Source of the DNA: an uncultured Collinsella sp.
GTDB taxonomy: Bacteria > Actinomycetota > Coriobacteriia > Coriobacteriales > Coriobacteriaceae
NCBI GenBank assembly: GCA_900551195.1
Contig: URVD01000134.1
Location: 1-5,110 of the forward strand
Reading direction: 5' to 3'
DNA: 5,110 nucleotides
Below are positions 1 through 5,110 of this stretch, one piece after another. The position numbers were made by a program, and so were the translations under genes. Numbering within the stretch: position 1 is the first letter of the stretch; each line of letters begins with the position of its first letter. The notes beneath the pieces are model-generated. The model did not search any database, was not told the DNA's origin, and worked only from the letters and a program-made list of their open reading frames with translations.

Positions 1-151
1 ACTTTTTGAATAATTTTCGAGCCGAGCCGACATAACCGGTGTAGCCTTCACGCAGCGAAGCTGTTGGAATAAATGCGACTTTTTTATTTTCAATTTCCTC
101 CTTTATCAGACTTCCTACACTTGAAAAGTGCGAACATAAAAACAGTTTCAT
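1..151 (-). CDS. Peptidase E-like / class-I glutamine amidotransferase-like protein, N-terminal part (runs off left edge)
   Basis: Only the first 50 codons are in the window. The ATG at 151-149 reads MKLFLCSHFSSVGSLI and continues open to position 1. The N-terminal beta strand MKLFLCS, then KKVAFIPTAS (about residues 23-32) and GYTGYVGSARKLFKK (about 36-50) match my recollection of the start of S51 peptidase E-like proteins (Listeria Lmo0363 type). These usually have about 200-230 residues and a Ser nucleophile elbow further downstream, not visible here. Family members are cytosolic; some are Asp-dipeptidases but most have no proven substrate. The start is fixed by a strong AAGGAG seven bases upstream. 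Base composition is about 38% GC by hand count, with AAA, TTT, TTA and ATA codons that ileS almost avoids, which suggests recent acquisition. The fold assignment is fairly secure; catalytic activity cannot be judged from this fragment. Confidence 0.75.
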   Translation of the reverse strand, partial: MKLFLCSHFSSVGSLIKEEIENKKVAFIPTASLREGYTGYVGSARKLFKK

Positions 152-158
152 CAATATT

Positions 159-164
159 CTCCTT
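159..164 (-). promoter_or_regulatory. Ribosome binding site of the peptidase E-like gene
   Basis: Minus-strand AAGGAG lies within AAAGGAGA, with seven bases before the ATG at 151. It is a near-perfect Shine-Dalgarno and decides the start. It is stronger than the sites of the two other genes here and sits in an AT-rich leader. Confidence 0.8.
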
Positions 165-197
165 TATATATAAATTCTTATTTGTTGAACTAAGCCG

Positions 198-206
198 TGT
201 ATACCA
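198..206 (-). promoter_or_regulatory. Candidate extended -10 promoter of the peptidase E-like gene
   Basis: The minus strand reads TGGTATACA, an extended -10 (TGn plus TATACA) about 47 bases before the start codon. I see no good -35 hexamer at 16-18 bases upstream, so the call rests on the extended -10 alone. The flanking DNA is AT-rich, which raises the chance of a random match. Confidence 0.35.
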
Positions 207-258
207 TACTCTCCAATGAAAGAACGCCCTGATATAGCGAAATTATGCCGTTTTCCTG

Positions 259-382
259 CGTACGTGCGTACACACTCCACAGGAATTCTAAGGGGCCTGC
301 CCCCTTAGCACGCGGACTTTGGAACAAAGTCTAGTGTGCTACGCCTTGCCAGAGGTGTACTGGCTCCCGGTACGCACGTACG
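259..382. repeat. Palindromic intergenic element bounded by a 13-bp perfect inverted repeat
   Basis: CGTACGTGCGTAC (259-271) is the exact reverse complement of GTACGCACGTACG (370-382). Inside lie two tight hairpins: CTAAGGGG (288-295) with CCCCTTAG (301-308), loop of 5; and GACTTTG (315-321) with CAAAGTC (325-331), a GAA triloop, flanked by TAGCAC (306-311) and GTGCTA (336-341), which can pair as an outer stem. No open reading frame of note uses this DNA. It could be a REP/MITE-like dispersed repeat or a structured RNA. I see no target-site duplication or transposase, and the copy number elsewhere in the genome is unknown. Confidence 0.55.
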
Positions 383-400
383 AAGCAATTGCCATCAATG

Positions 401-496
401 CGCCATATAAGTGGCGATCAAGTTCGTATAAAGCGACCTTGATCCCGTAAAACAAAAGGCAGGATACCATCACCACGATGATACCCCGCCTTTGTT
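401..496. repeat. Cluster of three consecutive hairpins
   Basis: Three inverted repeats follow one another: CGCCA (401-405) with TGGCG (412-416); GATCAAG (416-422) with CTTGATC (438-444), loop of 15; and an imperfect long hairpin of 451-463 with 484-496 (AACAAA pairs with TTTGTT, GGC with GCC, one or two bulged A's). The first two share G416, so their outermost pairs exclude each other. On the minus strand the third is followed by only a short T stretch, so it is a poor terminator. With the element at 259-382 and the terminators at 541-656, this makes up nearly all of the gene-free stretch 152-665. No function is assigned. Confidence 0.45.
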
Positions 497-540
497 CGTT
501 CCTGTTTACCGTTCCGAGTAGTCCTTCCGCAGAATTTCCG

Positions 541-593
541 ATAAACAAAAAACGTACCCGAACCCTTTCTCGTAAAGAATCGGGTTCGAGTAC
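541..593 (-). terminator. Second (distal) rho-independent terminator, minus strand
   Basis: On the plus strand GTACCCGAACCC (554-565) pairs with GGGTTCGAGTAC (582-593), giving 11 of 12 pairs with one mismatch. A few further pairs are possible inside (TTCT with AGAA). On the minus strand the stem is followed by GTTTTTTGTTT, a good U-tract. It lies about 20 bases beyond the dehydrogenase's first terminator and so acts as a back-up in the same direction. No U-tract follows on the plus strand. Confidence 0.7.
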
Positions 594-610
594 GAATTGA
601 ATGCTGGAGC

Positions 611-656
611 AATAAAAAACCACCAGAAAGGTGCCTGTCCCCTTTGTGGTGGTTTT
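611..656 (-). terminator. Rho-independent terminator of the dehydrogenase gene
   Basis: AAAACCACCA (616-625) pairs with TGGTGGTTTT (647-656) over 10 bp. After one G-G mismatch, AAAGG (627-631) pairs with CCTTT (641-645). The loop is about nine bases. On the minus strand the stem runs into TTTTTTATT. The hairpin begins about nine bases after the dehydrogenase stop codon, the expected place. Confidence 0.88.
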
Positions 657-665
657 GGGCCAGTC

Positions 666-1748
666 CTAGAGCGTGTGGCCGTAGGCGTTGGCGGTCTTGA
701 TGGCGGCGGCGAACTTTTCGTCGGTGAAGGGCTCCGGGTTGCCCTGCTTCCACTCGTTGGTGGCGTGCGCGTACTCGCACAGGGCAGGGATATCGGCCTC
801 GGATAGCCCGACCTGCTCAAGCGTCACGGGCAGGCCCATCTGCTTGTTGAAGGCGGCGTAGCGCTTAAGGTTCTCGGTGTCGCCCGTGTAGGCGAACAGC
901 ACCAGCACGCCCAGGCTCACGACCTCACCGTGCAGGTAGGAGCCCTCGCGAGGAATGCTGCACGTGGCGTTGTAGAACGCGTGCGCCACGCTCGAGTTGT
1001 AGTAGTAATCGTTTTGGTTGGTCAGGTTCGAGACATAGCCCGTGTTGACCACGATGTCGAGCGCGATCTGCTTGACGGCTTCGGTCGACTGGTCCTGGCG
1101 CACGTCCTCAAGACCCTGGACGCCATAGGTAAACAGCGGCTCGGAACAGGTGTGCGCGAGTGCCAGGCCAAGACCGGCGGTGTGCTCCAGGTTACCGGCG
1201 CTCGTGGCGTACTCGACCTCGGGCTGCTTGGACAGAGCATCGCCCACGCCGGCCCAGAAGTACTCTGCCGGTGCCTCGGCGATGATCTTGGGGTTGATGA
1301 AGATGTGCGCGGGGCGGTTGGGGTACGAATAGCCCTCGAGCGAGCCGTCGTCGTTGTAGACGACGGCAATGGCGGTCGCGGCCGAGCAGTTGGAGCAGAT
1401 CGTCGGCACCGTAAAGACGATCTTCTTGAGCTCGATGGCCGCCGTCTTCACGGTGTCGAGCGCCTTGCCGCCGCCGCATGCGATAAGCACGTCGGCTTCC
1501 TGGCAGGCGGGGGAGTTTACGACCTTGGCGATATTGGCGCGTGTACTGTTGGTACCGTAGACGCGCGTCTCTAGAATCTCGACGTCGGTACCTGCCAGCA
1601 CAGCTTCGATACCGGGAAGTGCTGCGGCCAGTGCCCGCTTGCCACCGATGATTGCGACCTTGGTCGCTCCGTATTCGGCCAGCGCTCCGGGCAGCTCGTC
1701 AAAGCAGTCTTCGCCGACGGTATAGTCGCTCATTCCAATTGTGCGCAT
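666..1748 (-). CDS. Iron-containing alcohol dehydrogenase family protein, glycerol dehydrogenase-like
   Basis: A 360-residue NAD(P)-dependent metal alcohol dehydrogenase, presumably cytosolic. The N-terminal Rossmann-like half carries KVAIIGG (30-36) and the nucleotide-binding GGGKALDTVK (92-101), the counterpart of GGGKTLDTAK in GldA. The helical C-terminal half carries the metal ligands Asp170 (GVGDAL), His256 (VAHAF) and His273 (YLHGE), spaced like the Asp/His/His set of glycerol dehydrogenases. Length is typical (GldA about 367). Differences from GldA: the usual PTIASTDAP segment is PTICSNCSA (115-123), with Cys121 near the substrate-contacting Asp, and the FESGGLAAAHA segment is YYYNSSVAHA. 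The substrate is therefore probably not glycerol; other polyols, ketones or aldehydes are possible. The start at 1748 was chosen for its AAGAAGG site; the frame stays open to 1808 but has no ribosome site there. The gene is monocistronic, divergent from ileS, and ends at tandem terminators. Family certain, substrate unknown. Confidence 0.92.
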   Translation of the reverse strand: MRTIGMSDYTVGEDCFDELPGALAEYGATKVAIIGGKRALAAALPGIEAVLAGTDVEILETRVYGTNSTRANIAKVVNSPACQEADVLIACGGGKALDTVKTAAIELKKIVFTVPTICSNCSAATAIAVVYNDDGSLEGYSYPNRPAHIFINPKIIAEAPAEYFWAGVGDALSKQPEVEYATSAGNLEHTAGLGLALAHTCSEPLFTYGVQGLEDVRQDQSTEAVKQIALDIVVNTGYVSNLTNQNDYYYNSSVAHAFYNATCSIPREGSYLHGEVVSLGVLVLFAYTGDTENLKRYAAFNKQMGLPVTLEQVGLSEADIPALCEYAHATNEWKQGNPEPFTDEKFAAAIKTANAYGHTL

Positions 1749-1753
1749 AGGTA

Positions 1754-1760
1754 CCTTCTT
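1754..1760 (-). promoter_or_regulatory. Ribosome binding site deciding the dehydrogenase start
   Basis: Minus-strand AAGAAGG lies five bases before the ATG at 1748. The alternative upstream ATG at 1808, which would add 20 residues (MDLLLEQNTCKHFIERKKVP), has no such site, and the extension does not resemble the family's N-terminus. Confidence 0.7.
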
Positions 1761-1869
1761 TCGTTCGATAAAGTGCTTACAGGTATTTTGCTCCAAGAGA
1801 AGGTCCACGTCCGCAAGAAATTTCGAACGTATAAAACCAGTGTTGAGGGTTTTTCGCCGGCGCGGAACG

Positions 1870-1878
1870 TGCTAGCAT
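1870..1878 (+). promoter_or_regulatory. Candidate ileS promoter with extended -10
   Basis: TGCTAGCAT is an extended -10 (TG, one base, TAGCAT at 1873-1878). The -35 at the usual 17-base spacing is only TTTTTC (1850-1855), which is weak. Transcription would start near 1885, about a dozen bases before T-box stem I begins, the spacing normal for T-box leaders. The location supports the call more than the hexamers do. Confidence 0.5.
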
Positions 1879-1891
1879 ACTCCGCATAAGC

Positions 1892-2191
1892 GTTGATGGG
1901 GACGAGTAGTCGGCCGTCCGCATGCTACAGAGAGCGGGGAGCGCTGAGAACCCGTGCATGCGACCGATGAAAATCACCCCGGAGCTGCGGTCCCAACGGA
2001 CGTGCCGCGTAGGTTCGTCTTAGTAGACATCGCCGAGATGGTCGTCGATACAGGCCAGCCGAGTAACGGATGCGAGCGCGCTATCACGCGGGCGAGGGCA
2101 TCTAAGCTGGGTGGTTAAGCGAAGAGCTTTTGCGGGCGTACTGTCCGTTTTGTAGCGCTTCGTCCCAGCTTGTAGGGACGGGCGCTTTTTT
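1892..2191 (+). promoter_or_regulatory. T-box riboswitch leader of ileS (isoleucine specifier ATC)
   Basis: A full class-I T-box senses the charging state of tRNA-Ile. Stem I: base GGGG (1898-1901) pairs CCCC (1977-1980). AGTA (1905-1908) faces the specifier loop. GTCGG (1909-1913) pairs CCGAT (1964-1968), and CGCATGC (1919-1925) pairs GCATGCG (1956-1962). Above are the AGAGAG bulge motif (1929-1934) and CGGG/CCCG (1935-1938, 1951-1954) closing a GCGCTGAGA-type distal loop. GAAA (1969-1972) precedes specifier ATC (1973-1975), read by the GAU anticodon, and CACCCCGGAGC follows as in other T-boxes. A stem III candidate is GATGC (2069-2073) with GCATC (2098-2102). The antiterminator pairs AAGCTGGG (2104-2111) with CCCAGCTT (2164-2171), with a bulge starting TGGT (2112-2115) for the tRNA ACCA end and an upper helix 2119-2124 with 2158-2163. 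Its 3' half is shared with the terminator, so control is transcriptional. The bulge reads TGGTTAA rather than TGGNACC. Confidence 0.93.
2155..2191 (+). terminator. T-box regulated terminator (attenuator) of ileS
   Basis: GCGCTTCGTCCC (2155-2166) pairs with GGGACGGGCGC (2175-2185), with one bulge and G-T pairs, followed by six T's (2186-2191). The 5' arm contains CTTCGTCCC, which is also the 3' arm of the antiterminator, so the two folds exclude each other. When tRNA-Ile is charged, this hairpin should form and stop transcription before ileS. Confidence 0.9.
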
Positions 2192-2223
2192 GGTGCCCAA
2201 CGGGCGTGCGCGCCCACGACATG

Positions 2224-2230
2224 AAAGGGG
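2224..2230 (+). promoter_or_regulatory. Ribosome binding site deciding the ileS GTG start
   Basis: AAAGGGG lies four bases before GTG at 2235. It favours the GTG over the in-frame ATG at 2259, which has no site, and over the upstream in-frame ATG at 2130, which lies inside the T-box antiterminator and could not be a sensible start. Confidence 0.7.
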
Positions 2231-2234
2231 TACC

Positions 2235-5036
2235 GTGGCAAACGAGTACAAGCAGACGATGAATCTGCCCAAAACCGGCTTTCCCATGCGTGCCGGTCTT
2301 TCCAAGTCCGAGCCCAAGCGACTCAAGGATTGGCAGGACAACAAGGTCTACGAGCAGGTTCTGAAGAAGAACGAGGGTCACAAGAAGTTCGTGCTGCACG
2401 ACGGCCCTCCGTACGCCAACGGTCCGATCCACATCGGCCACGCCATGAACAAGATTTCCAAGGACATGATCAACCGCTACTGGATGATGCAGGGCTATGA
2501 GGTCCCTTATGTCCCCGGTTGGGACTGCCATGGTCAGCCGATCGAGCATAAGGTCGAGGAGAAGCTCGGCACCGAGAAGTTCAACCAGACCTCCACGGCT
2601 AAGATCCGCGAGCTCTGCAACAAGTTCGCTGTCGAGAACATCGAGCTGCAGAAGGCCGGCTTCCGTCGCTTGGGCGTGCTCGGCGACTGGGACAACCCAT
2701 ATCTGACGCTCTATCACCAGCATGACGCCGCCGACATCGAGGTCTTCAAGGCCATGTTCGATAAGGACATGATCTATCGCGGCCACAAGCCGGTTCACTG
2801 GTGCAAGCACTGTCACACCGCACTCGCCGAGGCCGAGATCGAGTACTCCGACGAGACGAGCCCTTCCATCTTCGTTCGCTTTGAGATGACCTCCAAGCCC
2901 GCCGGCCTCGAGAACTTCAACGGCTCGGTCGACTTCATCATCTGGACGACTACCCCGTGGACCATCCCCTCCGACCAGGCCGTTTCCCTTAAGCCCGGCG
3001 CCGCCTACGTCGCCGTTGAGCACGATGGTCGTGCCGAGGTTATGCTCGAGGACCTTGCTCCCAAGTGCTGCGAGGAGTTTGGCTGGGAGTATACCCCGGT
3101 CATGGTCGACGGCAAGCCCTACGTGGTTCCTGCCGAGACCTTCCACCACATCCACTACAAGCAGCCGATCTTTGACGGCGTCGAGGGCGTGGCGCTGCTG
3201 GCCGATTACGTCGGCGTCGACGACGGTACCGGTATCGTCCACAACTCGCCCGGCCATGGCGTCGACGACTACTTTGCCTGCCTCAAGGAGGGCATCACCG
3301 ACATCTGCATGCCGGTCGATGACGACGGCAAGTTCTACACCGGCGAGGAGTTTGGCACCGGCGGCCCCTTTAGCGGCATGGATACCGATGAGGCCAACCC
3401 GCACATTATCGAGTTCCTGCGCGAGCGCGGCACCCTGGTCCTCGAGAAGAAGATCACGCACAGCTATCCGCACTGCTGGCGCTGCAAGCACCCGGTGCTC
3501 TTCCGTGCTACCGACCAGTGGTTTGTCTCGATGGACAAGACCGGTTTGCGCGAGCAGGCTGGCAAAGAGGTCCGCGAGAACGTCAAGTGGTATCCGGCCC
3601 ATGCCGCCAACCGCATTGGCGCCATGGTCGAGCAGCGTCCCGACTGGTGCATCAGCCGCCAGCGCAACTGGGGCGTGCCAATCCCCAGCTACACCTGCGC
3701 CGACTGCGGCGAGAAGGTCATGAACGACGCCACGCTCGACGCCGTCATCAAGCTCTTCCATGAGAAGGGCTCCGACGCCTGGTTCACCGACGCTCCCGAG
3801 AGCTACCTGGGCGAGGCCTGCGTCTGCCCCAAGTGCGGTGGCCATCACCTCAAGGCCGATAAGGACATTCTTGACGTGTGGTGGGACTCCGGCGTCTCCT
3901 GGAAGGCCGTCTGCGAGTACCGTCCCGAGCTGGAGTATCCGGCGGACGTGTACCTCGAGGGCTCCGACCAGCACCGCGGTTGGTTCCAGAGCTCGCTGCT
4001 CACCTCGGTGGGCGCCAATGGCCATGCCCCGTACAAGGCGGTCGTCTCGCAGGGCTTCACGCTCGACGGCCAGGGCCGTAAGATGTCGAAGTCGCTCGGC
4101 AACGTCATCGACCCCAACAAGGTCTGCGACGAGATGGGCGCCGACATCATCCGCCTGTGGGTTGCCTCCGTCGATACCAGCTCCGACGTGTCCATCGACC
4201 ATGAGATCCTTGCCCGTACGTCCGATGCCTACCGTCGTTTCCGCAACACGCTGCGCTTCCTGCTCTCCGAGCTCGAGGGTCAGTTTGAGCCCGAGACCGA
4301 CGGCGTCGCCTTTGCCGACCTGCTGCCGCTCGACAAGCTCATGGTTGCTCGCCTGACCCAGGTTCAGGCCGAGGTTGACGACGCCTACGCCAGCTACGAG
4401 TTCCCGCGTGCCTACCGTGCGCTCTACGACTTCGTGGTTACCGAGCTTTCCAACGTGTACCTCGACGCCCTGAAGGACCGTCTGTACTGCGAGAAGCCCG
4501 GCTCGCTCGAGCGCCGCAGCGCCCAGACCGTGCTGGCCGAGCTCTTCTCGATGCTCATGCGCGATCTGCAGCCGATCCTGTCCTACACGGTCGACGAGGC
4601 CATGGCGTATGCGCCTGCCGGCTGCGTCGATCACCAGAAGTACGCTGCGCTGCTTGATTGGTATAAGTCGCCCATTACGGTCGACGAGGCCAATGAGTTT
4701 GAGGGCGTGCTCGAGGCTTCACTCGAGCTCCGTAGCGTCGTGACCAAGGCCCTTGAGGATGCCCGCTCCGCCGGCACCTTCACCAAGAGCCAGCAGGTCC
4801 GCGTCAAGGCGGTCGTTCCCGCCGAGATGTACGCGCTGCTGACTGGCGACAAAGCCGTCGACCTGGCCGAGTTCTACATCGTCTCCGCTGTTGAACTGAC
4901 CCAGGGCGAGGAGCTCTCCGTTGCCATCGAGGCTGCTGAGGGCGAGTGCTGCGACCGTTGCTGGAACTACCGCACCACCGTCGGCGAGTACAACGGCCAC
5001 GCACATATTTGCAAGCGCTGCGCCGATGTTTTGTAG
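2235..5036 (+). CDS. ileS: Isoleucyl-tRNA synthetase, bacterial type 1 (IleRS)
   Basis: A class Ia synthetase that charges tRNA-Ile with isoleucine using ATP and hydrolyses misactivated or mischarged valine; cytosolic and normally essential. It has 933 residues starting at GTG (E. coli enzyme about 938). Visible parts in order: HIGH signature in GPIHIGHA (66-69); GWDCHGQPIEHKVE (95-108); CP1 editing domain with WTTTPWT (237-243) and GTGIVHNSPGHGVDDY (331-346), where His336 and Asp345 match known editing residues; DQWF (427-430) and WCISRQRNWGVPIP (471-484); a four-Cys zinc insert (Cys488, Cys491, Cys531, Cys534); KMSKS (616-620); the anticodon-binding helical domain; and a C-terminal zinc finger with Cys906, Cys909, Cys926 and Cys929. 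It is complete, with no frameshift. The HIGH/KMSKS spellings and C-terminal zinc finger indicate the IleS1 type, generally mupirocin-sensitive, rather than IleS2. Controlled by the T-box leader directly upstream. Confidence 0.98.
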   Translation: MANEYKQTMNLPKTGFPMRAGLSKSEPKRLKDWQDNKVYEQVLKKNEGHKKFVLHDGPPYANGPIHIGHAMNKISKDMINRYWMMQGYEVPYVPGWDCHGQPIEHKVEEKLGTEKFNQTSTAKIRELCNKFAVENIELQKAGFRRLGVLGDWDNPYLTLYHQHDAADIEVFKAMFDKDMIYRGHKPVHWCKHCHTALAEAEIEYSDETSPSIFVRFEMTSKPAGLENFNGSVDFIIWTTTPWTIPSDQAVSLKPGAAYVAVEHDGRAEVMLEDLAPKCCEEFGWEYTPVMVDGKPYVVPAETFHHIHYKQPIFDGVEGVALLADYVGVDDGTGIVHNSPGHGVDDYFACLKEGITDICMPVDDDGKFYTGEEFGTGGPFSGMDTDEANPHIIEFLRERGTLVLEKKITHSYPHCWRCKHPVLFRATDQWFVSMDKTGLREQAGKEVRENVKWYPAHAANRIGAMVEQRPDWCISRQRNWGVPIPSYTCADCGEKVMNDATLDAVIKLFHEKGSDAWFTDAPESYLGEACVCPKCGGHHLKADKDILDVWWDSGVSWKAVCEYRPELEYPADVYLEGSDQHRGWFQSSLLTSVGANGHAPYKAVVSQGFTLDGQGRKMSKSLGNVIDPNKVCDEMGADIIRLWVASVDTSSDVSIDHEILARTSDAYRRFRNTLRFLLSELEGQFEPETDGVAFADLLPLDKLMVARLTQVQAEVDDAYASYEFPRAYRALYDFVVTELSNVYLDALKDRLYCEKPGSLERRSAQTVLAELFSMLMRDLQPILSYTVDEAMAYAPAGCVDHQKYAALLDWYKSPITVDEANEFEGVLEASLELRSVVTKALEDARSAGTFTKSQQVRVKAVVPAEMYALLTGDKAVDLAEFYIVSAVELTQGEELSVAIEAAEGECCDRCWNYRTTVGEYNGHAHICKRCADVL

Positions 5037-5067
5037 GTTACGGCGTTCGTAGAACGCCGTAACCTAC
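5033..5067. repeat. Perfect 16-bp inverted repeat overlapping the ileS stop codon
   Basis: GTAGGTTACGGCGTTC (5033-5048) and GAACGCCGTAACCTAC (5052-5067) are exact reverse complements separated by GTA. The ileS stop TAG (5034-5036) lies in the left arm. No T-tract follows on either strand, so it is not a classic rho-independent terminator. It could be a tail-less terminator, an mRNA 3'-end stabiliser, or a dispersed palindromic repeat. The structure is certain, its role is not. Confidence 0.7.
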
Positions 5068-5110
5068 CGACGCTGCAAACGCCCCTAAGCGGCAATCTGA
5101 CGTTCAATCG

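Noticed and set aside
339..623. Minus-strand open frame (94 codons) with a short hydrophobic stretch in the intergenic region
   Set aside because: Its start lies inside the dehydrogenase terminator and it reads through a second terminator and several hairpins. There is no ribosome site and no recognisable family.
930..1574. Plus-strand open frame (214 codons) opposite the dehydrogenase
   Set aside because: It is antisense to a clear family protein, Val/Arg/Gly-rich as expected for a shadow frame, with no ribosome site.
1749..1808. 20-codon N-terminal extension of the dehydrogenase
   Set aside because: No ribosome site precedes it, whereas AAGAAGG precedes the internal ATG at 1748, which gives the normal family length.
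1749..1860. Promoter of the dehydrogenase on the minus strand
   Set aside because: Only poor hexamer pairs were found (for example TTGGAG with TTTATC at 18 bases), not enough to call a site.
2130..2234. 35-codon N-terminal extension of ileS from an upstream ATG
   Set aside because: It would be encoded by the T-box antiterminator and terminator, has no ribosome site, and does not resemble the IleRS N-terminus.
2221..2262. Short frame ATG..TGA (13 codons) overlapping the ileS start, a possible leader peptide
   Set aside because: There is no ribosome site, it lacks isoleucine codons, and the T-box already explains the regulation.
2115..4634. Very long minus-strand open frame (839 codons) opposite ileS
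   Set aside because: It is the antisense shadow of ileS, whose strong C/G third-base bias removes stop codons from the opposite strand. The translation shows no recognisable domain, and its far end crosses the T-box.
5085..5110. Possible C-terminus of a convergent minus-strand gene (reads IERQIAA then stop at 5087-5085)
   Set aside because: Seven codons are too few to support a gene, although it would make the 5033-5067 palindrome lie between convergent genes.

Overview
The window looks like chromosome from a moderately high-GC Actinomycetota relative, most plausibly a Coriobacteriia gut organism such as Collinsella. This is inferred from C/G-ending codon usage in the two main genes, a bacterial type-1 isoleucyl-tRNA synthetase with a C-terminal zinc finger, and a Firmicutes-style transcription-attenuating T-box. 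No database search was possible, so the taxon is a judgement.

Layout. Positions 1-151 (minus) hold the first 50 codons of a peptidase E-like (family S51 / class-I glutamine amidotransferase-like) protein that runs off the left edge. It is AT-rich and has a strong Shine-Dalgarno. Positions 152-665 hold no convincing gene but contain a dense series of palindromes: a 13-bp inverted repeat enclosing two tight hairpins (259-382), three more hairpins (401-496), and two hairpin-plus-U-tract structures on the minus strand (541-656) that act as terminators for the next gene. Positions 666-1748 (minus) encode a 360-residue glycerol-dehydrogenase-like, metal-dependent alcohol dehydrogenase. Positions 1749-2234 are the divergent intergenic region, with a candidate extended -10 promoter and a complete T-box leader (isoleucine specifier ATC, antiterminator, competing terminator). 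Positions 2235-5036 (plus) encode complete IleRS (933 aa, ileS). A perfect 16-bp inverted repeat overlaps the ileS stop codon.

How it works together. The ileS unit is self-contained. When uncharged tRNA-Ile accumulates, its anticodon is expected to pair with the ATC specifier and its ACCA end with the TGGT bulge, stabilising the antiterminator and letting transcription continue into ileS. The dehydrogenase is transcribed away from ileS and insulated from the downstream peptidase-like gene by tandem terminators; nothing in the sequence links it functionally to ileS. No CRISPR array, tRNA, rRNA, transposase or phage gene was seen. The most unusual items are the palindrome cluster at 259-593, the non-consensus T-box bulge (TGGTTAA), the non-glycerol-like active site of the dehydrogenase, and the tail-less perfect inverted repeat at the end of ileS. 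I did not find a clearly new biological system.
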